A program made the position numbers and the translations under genes. Under the pieces are notes generated by a model, which worked only from the letters and a program-made list of their open reading frames with translations, ran no database searches and had not been told where the DNA came from. From the NCBI GenBank assembly GCA_963931865.1, contig OZ007505.1, forward strand, positions 17,062,294 to 17,126,293: DNA of 64,000 nucleotides, read 5' to 3'. This DNA comes from Axinella damicornis (lineage: Eukaryota; Porifera; Demospongiae; Axinellida; Axinellidae). How positions within the stretch are numbered: the stretch's first letter is position 1; each line of letters opens with the position of its first letter. Of this stretch, positions 35,801 through 46,748 are shown in pieces.

Positions 35801-38410
35801 CCACTCGTCTGCGTGATCCCAGGCAATAAGGGGACCAATGCTCGGCGTCTTGGGGCTAACGGGAAAGCTGATGGGTTTCAGAAGAGCCAGGGGATTCACA
35901 GAGACCCCGGCATTGTGGCACTCACCCAAGGCTCTCATCAAAACCACAGACTGGTCCGGCTCCTTCCAGTTCTGCAGTGGAAGGATTTTCATTTCCGGGT
36001 TGAGGCTGCGTTTGAGGATAGCTTGCAGGATAGCATGTGGTCCCACCTCAATTACGACTGCATTTTTGGGGATCTTCTGAAGAACTTCGCAGAAGTAGAC
36101 TGGACTTACAAGACTCTTGATGTGGAATTCAGCGGAGCAGATGACCGACTCTTGATCCGTTCCAGGTGGAATGGAACTCACAACCCACTTTGAGGATCTT
36201 CGCTTTGGGCTGGGGATGATGCTCCTCAAGATCGCGAGCGTCCTGTTGTTGACTGCTGGCTGCATGAGAGGGGAGTGGAAAGGGAGGCCCGAGTTCTTCA
36301 CCGTCTTTGTGAATATCCCGTCACTCTTGAGACTGGCCACAAACTTCTCCACGGCTTTCTTCTCTCCAGAAATGGTGACATTTTCACGCGAGTTGCTACA
36401 GACAGGCCATACGTTGTCTGGACATCGTGAAACCATTTCCTCCCATGGTAGTCCAACAGCTGCCATGGCCCCCTCTGGAATGTCTGCATCTAGTACACAC
36501 CTGACCCTCCAATAGGCCACCTGTATGCACTGCTCAAGGGTCAAAGAACCATCTGCGTAGCACAGCGAGAGTTCACCGAGGGAGTGGCCTATGAGACCGT
36601 CTGCTTTAATACCGACCGCTTTGATCAGCTCGTAGAGGGCCAGGGTGGTTGCACACACAGCTGCAATTTCATCCAACACGCTGGTGCTCTCATCACACAT
36701 GATTGGAGTACCACTAGTGATTATGTTTCTTGAAGTTGACGGAAGCGCTCTGTAGCATCTTTCGATTGTCTGAGCAAAGAGTGGGTACTGCAGGAGATCC
36801 TTGCCTATCCCTGTCCACTGTGTGCCCATTCCATCAAATATGAGCCAAACTGGTCTCCTGGAACCTTTGGATTCAGAGCTCACCTTTTCGACTCCGGAGT
36901 TGCTCCAAAGTGCATAGCCTCGATAGAATTGTGGGTTGTCCTTCTGTGCACTCAGCATTGTCAGAAAGTCCTTGTTATTTCGATAACTGGTGCTACAGTC
37001 CAGCAGCTTCTTGAGGCCTTCCTGTGTGCGACTTGCAACGGGAAATGCGATTGTCACTTTTTCTGTAGCAGTTGGCTCTCTTCCTTTGTCCCCTTTGAGA
37101 ACGACATGTGAGATGGCGCCTCCAAATCCAAAGGAATTCAGTCCCACTATGGCATTGCATGGAAGGGGAGTGGGACGTGTGACCACTGACAGACGGTTGG
37201 TGGTGAGCGCCTCAATTCTGGGGTTGGGTTGACCAAAGTGGAGGTTGGCAGGGATCACTCCGTAGCGGAAGGAGAGAGCAACTTTAGTAATACCTGCAAG
37301 GCCGGCTGTAGGTTCGCAGTGCCCCGTATTCGTCTTCACAGAACCAACGAGAAGCAGATCTTGGAGTTCACCAGAACGTTTTGCTTTCCTGGCACAAATT
37401 GCTTCATCGAGTGCTTTGCATTCTTCAAAATCTCCAGCTTGAGTGCCCGTTCCATGTGCTTCCACGTAGTGCACATCAGCTGGGTCAAGTTTGATCTCGC
37501 TGCACGTTGCCACAATGAGCTCCTTCTGTGCAGTACCGCTCGGGTAGGCTATTCCTTCAGGCTTGTACCCATCACACATACTCTTGCTGTTCAGAACATT
37601 GAGGTAGATTCTCCTTGCATTGTGCCTGGTCGTAAGCAAGAGTGCCACTATCCCTTCGGATCGGACATAGCCATTTGCGGTTGCGTCAAATGCTTTGCAA
37701 GCACCATCTGGCGAGAGCATTCCTAGCTTTAGCATGTGTGTTGCAGTGCCTGGTTTTAGAAGGATATTCGTTCCTGCCACTATCGCATGCTGACACTGTC
37801 CCATTCTCAAACTCTGTACCGCTAAGTCAAAAGCGTAAAGGGAAGCAGAGCATGCCGTGTTCACCGTCAAACTTGGGCCCTTGAAGTCAAAGTAAAAGGA
37901 CAGGTAGTTTGAGAGCATGCAGTCACATGCCCCCGTGAGCCCATACCCCACATGCTTGTTGGATTGCTGCAAACTTCCAGAAGCTTCAAGAGCTTCGGCA
38001 AACATGCTGCCGACAAAAACCCCGGCTGTGGTTCCTCCCAACTCACTTGGCCCATAACCTGCATCAGCTATTGCTTCGTATGCAACTTCCAGTAGGATTC
38101 GGAGCTGTGGATCCATGGCATTCGCTTGGAGAGGGTTCGTTTGGAAGTATTCCGCATCAAACTTGGAGAGATCTTTCAGCTTGCCATTTCGCTTAGGCAG
38201 GTTACAGAATCCGGGCTTCCAGCGCCGGTCGTCTTCGGTCACCATGTCCTCTCCGCAAATGAGGTGCTTCCAAAACTCCTCTGTGTTGTCAGACTCGGGC
38301 AAACGGCATGAAATTCCAGCAACAACGATCTCCTTTGGACTGCAGTGGCCATGGCTGCTTGGACTACTCAAGAGTGTCCTCAACTCACCGTCTGAAACTG
38401 GTGCATCCAT
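32801..38410 (-). CDS. Animal FAS-like polyketide synthase (KS-AT-DH°-KR-ACP)
   Basis: Intronless, 1869 aa. KS about 25-440 with Cys187 (NTACSAS), His319 (EAHGTGT) and His364 (NTGHCEPTAG). AT about 520-820 with GHSLGE Ser610, His712 and Arg635 (AYWR), the Arg that binds a carboxylated (malonyl-type) extender. The DH fold (about 870-1130) has Tyr911 where the catalytic His should be and FIDAPFH for the second motif, so dehydration is unlikely. A pseudo-methyltransferase and structural-KR region covers about 1150-1465. KR about 1500-1690 has GGLGGFG for NADPH, Ser1641 and Tyr1654. ACP Ser1783 (LGLDSL) takes phosphopantetheine. Compared with animal FAS (about 2500 aa), the enoyl reductase is missing between the structural KR and the KR, and the thioesterase is missing after the ACP, replaced by a Ser/Thr-rich tail. 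The product should keep beta-hydroxy or keto groups and needs another way of release. Upstream, an in-frame TGA precedes the ATG, fixing the start. Confidence 0.92.
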   Translation of the reverse strand: MDAPVSDGELRTLLSSPSSHGHCSPKEIVVAGISCRLPESDNTEEFWKHLICGEDMVTEDDRRWKPGFCNLPKRNGKLKDLSKFDAEYFQTNPLQANAMDPQLRILLEVAYEAIADAGYGPSELGGTTAGVFVGSMFAEALEASGSLQQSNKHVGYGLTGACDCMLSNYLSFYFDFKGPSLTVNTACSASLYAFDLAVQSLRMGQCQHAIVAGTNILLKPGTATHMLKLGMLSPDGACKAFDATANGYVRSEGIVALLLTTRHNARRIYLNVLNSKSMCDGYKPEGIAYPSGTAQKELIVATCSEIKLDPADVHYVEAHGTGTQAGDFEECKALDEAICARKAKRSGELQDLLLVGSVKTNTGHCEPTAGLAGITKVALSFRYGVIPANLHFGQPNPRIEALTTNRLSVVTRPTPLPCNAIVGLNSFGFGGAISHVVLKGDKGREPTATEKVTIAFPVASRTQEGLKKLLDCSTSYRNNKDFLTMLSAQKDNPQFYRGYALWSNSGVEKVSSESKGSRRPVWLIFDGMGTQWTGIGKDLLQYPLFAQTIERCYRALPSTSRNIITSGTPIMCDESTSVLDEIAAVCATTLALYELIKAVGIKADGLIGHSLGELSLCYADGSLTLEQCIQVAYWRVRCVLDADIPEGAMAAVGLPWEEMVSRCPDNVWPVCSNSRENVTISGEKKAVEKFVASLKSDGIFTKTVKNSGLPFHSPLMQPAVNNRTLAILRSIIPSPKRRSSKWVVSSIPPGTDQESVICSAEFHIKSLVSPVYFCEVLQKIPKNAVVIEVGPHAILQAILKRSLNPEMKILPLQNWKEPDQSVVLMRALGECHNAGVSVNPLALLKPISFPVSPKTPSIGPLIAWDHADEWFVPKPEDFLTHSQQQTNSIAIATTEIAPHHTTSEGISFSDYKADSSPTIPAAYHLLTVWKTFAEFHSVSHGTLPVAFADVSFNEKNMFCNTSPTSPEASKSLDIMISPISGYFEVTECQKLLVSGKISKLSEDIISQQHDVPTLPAVSHTDQMKLTKQDIYKELSLKGYQLGDRFQSLCEANLDLNAGRIQTQVDSASWWVNFIDAPFHLGLLRQDSYATPVSFRSLELDPCSTKRPASTLPWTMSDNVYHIPGMKLTGLKFAQIPRKPLNLQPRVESYTFQPYFQYILEAGNSSLTHAKAMVDIVLENTHHGRKVSILQVVKQVSGSERSSSLVCEINEISKSTPTFEIEHDIVVVGSVTPSELAEVTKLETIRNMFSVDSLTARLPPAISSQAYDLLIAENVGPTSSLTAATPHLLSSISPGGFLLLKESLSVYSTNKADSPQKCISKDVENLNFHCVARKHCSSLEDDSQCVLLLYHHVPGTDIPDADIAFVHVEDIETCPSLSWVADLQKLLSARGSSSVPNKIYCISELHAENPSGLIGMVNCLRLESCVEKLRCLYLFNTKWENFKLTSAWQKIKAADLLMNVVKNDQVGSFRPLPLGDRVPAAEAPSSDATPPVAPPSLSTFSPHKVYVITGGLGGFGLELASWLVLRGARRLILTSRSGVKSGYQARKLEILKYQGVHVEVSDLNVATESQARALVQAAMSQGDGLGGVFHLAVVLRDALFENQNAKRFEAVLKPKSSGAANLDKAMHKLSVSPSVLFVMFSSASSGLGNAGQTNYAFANSAMERVCERRHSEGLHGLAIQWGAIGDVGILHEKMGSKVESVAGTKLQPIRSCLSSLDALLWSSSPVASCYIPALKPHSKTTADRNKEATGGGTGFKLALCRILGMQNPQRLNLEATLNQLGLDSLMSFEVKQLLSKDYNMTVSSTELLAMTTGDLIKTTSHKLQRTSSMESGPEQVVPRTTADDSGASDTSGIGISPCSSQTSVQGKTEE

Positions 38411-38443
38411 TTTGCAGACGAATTGAATTTGAAGTCACAATAG
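38411..38443 (-). promoter_or_regulatory. 5' UTR splice acceptor of the polyketide synthase
   Basis: On the - strand a long pyrimidine tract ends in ctatctctccag just upstream of 38443, 33 bases before the start codon. The leader is therefore probably spliced. Possible upstream leader exons on the same strand are 39814-39874 (acceptor ctctctatccacag, donor gtacgt) and one ending at 40001 (donor gtaagt). The joins are inferred; no transcript is available. Confidence 0.45.
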
Positions 38444-40391
38444 CTGGAGAGATAGAGAGAGGGAAAGAAAGAGTAATGATATTGGCCATTTACACCCACT
38501 CAGAGTACATACAGGGAACTGTTCGCATTGAAAACCGTTCATGCAAAAATGAATGTGAACTTAAGCACTCTTGACTTTTTTTATGACTTTGCCACGTTTG
38601 CTTGTGCTTGCCATGCTTCACACACTCACAGTTTATTATTTTTTTAAATGATGTCAAACAGACTGGTCTAATTGCGGCCTGCTCTTTTGCACAAAACTGC
38701 TTCTGACAGTATTCGTCAGCCTTTCCAGTCTGAAAATCCATTGGTTGAAAGTAGCAAAGCAAAGAGCCATGAGTTGCACAGTAATGGATACGACCAAGTA
38801 TCCATGTTCGTCTCCTTATTCATTACCCAATAATAATACTGTACTAGTATCCCTCCAGGTAGGGGAAACATGTCCTGCATAATGTCTGAGCAGTCAGGAA
38901 AGGCATTCAAACATTCTATTATCCCGCCAAGATGACACTGATTTAAACGTATAATCATTGTGTCAAAACTAACCTTGGTGACAAAGATATGAGCTCTATT
39001 GTCTTCTAATTGGCAGTATGTTACATCACATACATGAGCGTTAAATGGAGCAAGTCGTAAGCTAACCTCCTACAAGGAGCCTGGGAAAGAGGCTAGCTGT
39101 GAGTACATGACTGTAGATGAAATCAGAGTCTGCTGAAGTACCCAGAGTATAAGACCTGAGGCATGTCCAAAAGCGAGTTTGCCTACCAGTTGCACTACCA
39201 GGAGGGTAGGCCTGGCTTACCCCTGTGACATTCAGAAGTAGAGATCCGATGGCTGTATAATACATCCGGTTGAATGCCAATTAGCTTTCCCTTGTACTGG
39301 TAACTATGGAAAGTAGTTCAACTTTGATGGTCTCATAGTGAGCCACACATGCAAGGAGTGGGGTTGCAACTTGCACATTACGGGGTGTCTCAAAACAATT
39401 TTGTTTGAAATGAGGTATATACGTAATGGAGAGATGACGAGCGAGGGAAATCCTAGCTGTGCTACATACATATTGACTAAACGATAACGTTACGGTCCTT
39501 ACCCCTCCCCCTAATGCAACAATGATGTTACCTTCTCAGAACAGTTTAGAGATGCCCCCTTGTAATATTTGTGTGCACCTTGCATACACAACAATCTTTT
39601 GAAAGACACAAGTTATGGACCACAGTTTGAAGGACAGTCAGCCAGTCAGTGCACATGCCTATCTGCAGACTTAGGTTTTGTTGGTAATGAATGGGGCTTG
39701 GTTAGTTCTATAAGGGCTTATGTAAACCTCTGCAGAGTATGGACGCGTTCTTTGCACAGTAGTGCTTGCGTCTGCAACCCACGCACAGTGAACATGCATT
39801 ACAACCAACGTACCTTTGCACATGTGCACGCGGAGCTGGAGGAAGTCGTTCTGGCCAGTTCTTACCGCCTGCCTCTGTGGATAGAGAGAGGGAATGAAAA
39901 AATGAAATGCTATTGAACCACAGAGAGCTAGCTAGCTGTAGTTGTCACCATATGCATATCGAGATTCAACAATAGCTAGCTAGCAATGCGAGCAACTTAC
40001 GTTTTGGCGCAGGAAGGTGCTGAGTTCAGTAGAAGCTGCCCAGGTGAGTGGTGAGTAGCTCGCTGCTCGACAAGAATGGAACCGCCGAGTGCCACCTGCT
40101 ATATAAAAGCGCGGTGCATTGTTTGTGCGGAGAGTATGGCTTCACGCACCTACATGCGCATGCATGTCACGGCTGCGCATGCATGTCACGGCTGCGCATT
40201 CAAGATGCAGCCCCGCCCCCTAATGCGCACGTGGTACACTCCATAGTATAGATCGTACACACATAATTATGCAGGCACAAACAGAGGGTTTTAAAGAAAA
40301 AGAGTTTGCTGCATTAATGGCAGGACTTTCAGACAGCGCAGATCAGAGAGTATAGCCTGCAGAAGATAAAACAACAACATAAACAGCTAGT
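38444..40391. other. Upstream region of the polyketide synthase
   Basis: No protein gene recognised. It contains the candidate leader exons 39814-39874 and about 40001-40070 on the - strand. A palindrome-like TATA element at about 40098-40108 could serve transcription in either direction: TATATAAAAG on + and TTTATATAG on -. Confidence 0.4.
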
Positions 40392-43300
40392 CTACATCGG
40401 TGGCCTGAACAGCAACGTGTGGAGGAATAAGTCCAATTGTATCACATCTGAAGACACAAGATACCTATAATATTTATACCAGGTAGAATTGAGTACACCC
40501 TACTGTGCAGTAGCCTCAGACTGATATCAAGTACTATGGCCATGCTTTGGTTTGTACTAGACCTTGGTACACCCTTGACTAGGCTCATTCCCAACCACAA
40601 AAGGAGGGGAGGAGGGGGGTTGCAGATTATCATATGCTTGGTTGTCGACATACAGAGTCTACCGACTTGATGATAGTGGGATGCAACAAGAAGAACCCAA
40701 TAAGACATCACACAAGTCAACTATTACAGTCGGGCGGGAAAAGAGGAAAGGTCCTCAAGTAATCCATTGGTCATGCTATGCAGTTCCGAGAAAGATGGTC
40801 GCTTCCATGGTGATATCTGCCAGCATGGCGTGAACACTGTATGGGCAGTCTACTGGCATGGAGAGTGTGCCCAGTTTTTCGTTACACAAACCAGGGTAGG
40901 GTTGAATCACAAATGTAAATACCTCCCACATCACTACTCCCAAAGACCATACATCAAAAAATTTCCATAGATTACGGCCTCAGGCGACATCCATTTGACA
41001 GCTGTGGGAAGCATGCAAATGAGGCTGACAGTGTACTTCATAACACACTCTCACCTCGGCTTCACTGAGGGAGGTTGACTTGAACAAGTTGGCCGCTCTA
41101 AACTCCAGTACAGCAACTGCAAACACTGCAGGAGCAAAATGGACACTGTGATCACCACTGCAGGTATCCAACAACGGATACCTGACTTGCGAGATAGCAT
41201 GAGCATGTGACGGAAAACCTGCTGTTCTCCTTTTAGGCTAGAGCTACTTTTATAAGTTTTACGGGAAGTAGTACATAAGAGTCAGCAGGATTTCCTGGGG
41301 TACATGTGCTAATGAAGCTAGGGTTACTAACCTGACCAATAAGGTGAGAGTGGGAATGACCGTGCTGTGACATGATCATGCAAATCGGACACAGGTGCAC
41401 AAGTCTGTCCGTGCAGTGAATGGTCAAACGTCATGCGACACACTTGCCTGGCAGAACAGCTAGGGTGTTGAATCCAACAATCCTGTCCCACAGGAGAAGG
41501 ACCTCGTGGGTGTCCAGGTAGCCAGCAAACACCGACACCATCCAGCCAAACACAAGCCGCAGCCTGCAGGAGGTTTATACATGTTCATCTCCCTGTCTGG
41601 AAGTAGTCTCAGCCCCAGACCCAAACCAACCCCAGCATTGATACTGGAAGCGATCCACGCTGGGGTTGGTTTGGGTCTGGGGCCAAGATTAGTCTGCAAG
41701 GAGCACGTGACTGTATCCGTGTGCATGTCCGTAACGTGTGCATGAAGTAGCCAATAATCCACTTTTCAAAACTAAACCCCAGGTCTGTTTCTGGTCAAAT
41801 TTAGTGATGCAGACCAGTTTATTTGCGGAAAATGGCAATTTAGTGGTCTTGGGTGGACTTCATGCAGCTAGCGCACTGTCTCACCCTTGACGGTTACTAC
41901 ATCATTACCCTCACGCACTAACCACTACCACACAGTGAACTACCCTACACTGTAAACATTACTGCCCTAACCAGTACAGCTAGTTTGTAGTCCTTATAGC
42001 TTACGGGTCAGCACGGATCTTCCTCAGGTGCTGGAACAGCTCTGGCTGCTTGGCCTGCAGCAGTGACTCAAACAAGCAGCAGAGACCGAGGATGCCCTGC
42101 AGGTGAAAGGGGATATGTACATGTATACATGATGGATGTGTTCTATAAATTTGACAAACAATTTTGAAAATTGTGTTGAACATACAACCATACAAACTGG
42201 TCATGAGATTCAACTTCTGTATTAGTATCACATTGACCAGTGTAGTATGGATTAACTTTACACTACACGATTTGAGGGTTCAGATCCAGTACTAACATTG
42301 GAATGGGATGAGATGCAGTGGAGATGAACAAAGAACCTGTAGGATGGAAGTGCAATACAAAATTTATACAGCAACACAGCTACTCCTCACTGTGAGAGCA
42401 CATGCAGAGTACTGTGCATACTATAGCCTTGTACCCAGGCCCTGAAGGTGGGCGGGGCCTGGGTACGAGGCTATGTGTGTACATACCTAGTGTACATCTC
42501 CTTGAATAGAGCATACAAGTGATCCGGCCTGTCAAAGATGTAACACAGCGGAGCAACTGTGTGACATAACAGATCAGAAGATGTAACACTGTGTAACACT
42601 GCATGACATAACAGATCAGAAGATGTAACACTGCATGACATAACAGATCAGAAGATGTAACACTGCATGACATAACAGATCAGAAGGTAACACTGTGCAA
42701 TAATCAGATGCTAAATTGTAACAGTGTGTGACATAACAGATCAGATGTAACATCGTGTGTATCACGGATCAGAAGTTGTTACATAACTAACAATCACAAA
42801 CCTACCATACATTGAGAAGCCATGAAATGGCACAACACCTGAGGAGAGAATATCAGTTTCGTCTACGTCATAACCGGGGTATGGGAACCATGGCAGCCAT
42901 TGCAACTTACCACTGGGAGGATACACCACTTGGTACTCTGGCACACCCACATTCCCTGGAGATGGTGCACATGGTCAGAAAGAAACATACAGACTGTAGC
43001 ATGTCCCGTTAAAAATGGGCACACAGAGATGTAACAGATAGACGACAGACAGACAACAGACAGACAACATACAGGCAACTGATGGACGGAGATGGATAGA
43101 GACGAACAGACAGACAATGGCTACTAGACAATAGGCAGACAGCACAGAGGTATGATGAAGGGAGAGAAGAGGGTGAGAGATGAGCAGACAGGTGGACAAA
43201 ACGACAATCAAACTAGCAGACAGAGAGAAGGGGGCTACTAACCTCTGATGTATGCCTTCAAAGGAGATATGCTGAGATGCTCATAGTGTCTCAGGAGAGA

Positions 43301-44417
43301 AGTGTCATGGAGGAACGCAAGAAGAACCTGAGCAGAGGTGAGATAGGAGAAGGGGAGGGAAGAGAGGCAGGAAGAAGAGACAGGTGTATGGAGGGGAAGG
43401 ATCAGGAGAGGGGTGTGAGGAGGAGGGAAGGGAGGAGAGGGGTGAGGATAGGAGGGAGATGGGTGAGATGAGGGGAGATGGAGGAGAGGAGGGAGAAGAG
43501 GGGTGATGAGCAGAGGAGGTAGGAGAGGGGAGGAAGGAGAGGGATGAGGAGGGGAGGGGAAGGAGAGGGGTGAGGAGGGGAGGGGTGTGAGGAGGGATTG
43601 TGAGGAGGGAAGGGAGGAGAGGGGTGTGAGGAGGGATTGTGAGGAGGGAAGGGAGGAGAGGGGTGAGGAGGGGAGGGGAAGGGGAGGTGAGGGAAAAGAT
43701 GTGTGAGGAATGGAGGCAGGAGAGGAGGCAGGAAAGATGTGAATGGAGGGGAGCATTGACATTAAGAGGAGATTCTTACTTGATGCATATTATCCTCAAA
43801 TACAAAGTAGCCATCATCGTTGGCAGCTGTTTTCTTCACATCCTGTGAAATTGACAGTCAATCAGTAGCAGCATGTACATACATGCAGTTCACGTACCTT
43901 CACCATCAGCCTCTCAAACAGGAGGTTGTGTTTCAGCACGGAGGACTTCAGCTCCTCAAAATGAAATGCATGCTGTATGTGTGTGAGGGAGACAGAACAA
44001 GCTGAGCATAACTTAACAGAAGCTCTTCACTAAATTGGGACTGTGAACTTCCTGTCTACAGCTAGAATACAGCCTTCTGATTGGTTGAAATTGAATCTTA
44101 GCCAGATATGATTTACTATTCTATCCCCACTAACATTCTCGTATGTTGCCTAATTGGCGCTGAAGGGAACAGTAGTACGCTGGTGTCGGGGTGTCTGGGT
44201 CCTCCCAGCATGCTAGCAGTCCTTCTTTGTTTTGGTCCAATTTGTGCTAACACCTATTGTTTCGATCCGCTCTGCTAAGTACTTTCTCAAGGTTCAAATT
44301 TTTGCGCGCTTCACACAGATAATCAGCTGTTTCGCACCCCCTATGCGTACGCCTCCACTATATTTTGCCTGACCAAAGCTAAAGTGCTTCTGCGCAGCTG
44401 CTGCCACTGCTCATAAT

Positions 44418-44510
<93 letters not shown>

Positions 44511-46658
44511 AACAAACACACACACACACAGGCACACCTGTGGGAGGTCAGGGTTCACTCCCATTGCTGTACACCACAGCTGCCTCCTGTACGCCACAGG
44601 ACACCCCGTCTTACACAGCTGTCGAGCCAGGGGACACAGACCTTTCCTCAGCACTGGGGGAAGTGACACAGTTAGAGCAACAGATCCAACAGCTTACCCC
44701 ATTACTATAGAGTACATAGTCGAACAGACAGCTCTGGTTGAAGAGTGAGTTGAAGTTCTTCAGCTGCCCAGCCCAACAGCTGAAGCACAGCACTCAAGGC
44801 GAAACGTACAAAATGACACTATGTACAATCTTTCTACCATGTCTATGTTACATGCATGTCTGTCACTACACAAGGTTTGCCTATTTCTCCCTTCACAGAT
44901 AGGACCTCACTCTCAGAGAAACATCTTCTGATTAATCGTTTTGTGCTCAAGTTGAGAGGGGTTTACGAAGGCCTGGCCACCACCATACTGTACACAGCCA
45001 TGTACTCACTGCTCAGCTCCCAGGCCGTTTCTACCTCTGGCTTTGCCAAGCAGGAAGAAACCTGGGAGCAAGTAGACTATAGACACTCACCTTTCAAGAC
45101 CTTGTCGGCATAGTCCGTCTTATCTGTGGGAGAAATGAGACGTGTTGAAACACCGTCCTCAAACTGTTTTACAAGTTCTCTTACAATTTCCAGCCAGTGT
45201 GTTTTCTACCTGTATGGCTGATGGATGCAGGGCAGAGAACAGCTCCCTCTGAGGATTGAAAGATAAACTTCAAGCCAAAGACTGAAAATCATTTCAGCTG
45301 ACAATTAAAGAGGGAGTGATCACGCATACACAACGTGTTGGGAGGTAGGTGGAGGAGGAGGAGGAGGAGGGGAGGTTAGGAAGTAAGAGGAGGGGGGAGG
45401 TGGAGAGGTTAGGAAGTAAGAGGAGGGGGGAGGTGGAGAGGTAGAAGGAGGAGGGGAGGTGGAGAGGTAGGTGGAGGGGGGAGGTGGGGTGGGGGAGGGG
45501 GAGGTAGGAGGAGGAGGAGGAGGGGGAGGTGGGGAGGTAGGTGGAGGAGGGGGGAGGGGTGGAGAGGTAGGTGGAGGGGGGAGGTGGCCATGGGGAGGTG
45601 ACTGTAGTCTAAGTACTAGTACACAAACGTGTTGGGAGGTAGGAGGAGGAGGAGGAGAAGGAGAGGTTAGGAAGTAAGAGGAGGGGGGAGGTGGAGAGGT
45701 AGAAGGAGGAGGGGAGGTGGAGAGGTAGGTGGAGTGGGGAGGTGGGGCGGTGGGTGGAGGGGGGAGGGGGAGGTAGGAGGAGGAGAAGGAGGGGGAAGTG
45801 GGGAGGTAGGTAGAGGAAATGGGAGGTGGAGAGGTACAGGGAAGGTGGAGGGGGGGGGGGGGGGGGAGAGAGGCAGGAGGAGCAGCAGGGATGTAAGAGG
45901 AGGTCACATGCCATATTACTCCTTACACTTTCCTGCATCGTACACAACATACCAGTTCATAGAGTGATTTTGTACCCAGTCGAACTTGCATCAAACCACA
46001 TGCTTCGTCACAGCTGCAAGAGAAGATGTGACCGATAATGACATCATACGGCATCACTGTACCAGTAGGAGAACCTACTAGTCTGGCTGTTCAGCATTGG
46101 TAGGAGTGAAGTTAGGGCCTCTCACTCGAATCACCACCTCAAGGAAGTCCTTGGGGGAAAACACAGGGTGGAGCTTGTCCAGATCTTCAGAGAAAAAGAT
46201 CACATGTGAATGTTATTCAGTACGCCCAAAGCTGATGCACATGTACCTGGGAAGTCTGCCCCAATGGAGTTCCATTTCTTCCTCAGTAAATCCCTCTCTT
46301 GCGGAGTTCTCTATGTGAACAAATAAATAAATCCTCACCCATAGATGAGCAACCACGACCACCTCCGTACCATTAGTGACATCTACCCTGTACCATGAGA
46401 ATCCACCCCCATACCCCATCCCTGTACCACGAGACATCCACCCCTGTACCATGAGAGACACTTGTACTGTGAGACACTTGCCACCATGTGTACCAACAGA
46501 AGCCGCTTAGCATCACCTTCAGATTCCGGGTCTTCCGTCCCAGTCAGCTATATCAATTCCAAGACACACCCTCCACAGGCCCACACATATGCACACAAGC
46601 ACACACGTACAAATGTGTGTGCATACGCACGTACATATACACACACGCACACGCACGC

Positions 46659-46748
<90 letters not shown>

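Noticed and set aside
33100..38426. Antisense and overlapping frames within the polyketide synthase
   Set aside because: Shadows of a 5.6-kb coding region with strong codon bias; none resembles a known protein.
43238..43762. Serine/proline-rich 174-residue protein on the - strand
   Set aside because: Only its C-terminal 28 codons (43243-43327) are a TBC1D19 exon; the rest is the purine-rich intron repeat.
45091..45164. Longer TBC1D19 exon starting at 45164
   Set aside because: It breaks the phase with the following exon; the start at 45124 after cccacag keeps the frame.
45320..45967. Serine/proline-rich secreted protein
   Set aside because: Produced by a GGA/GGT minisatellite; no conserved domain, and it sits in a TBC1D19 intron.
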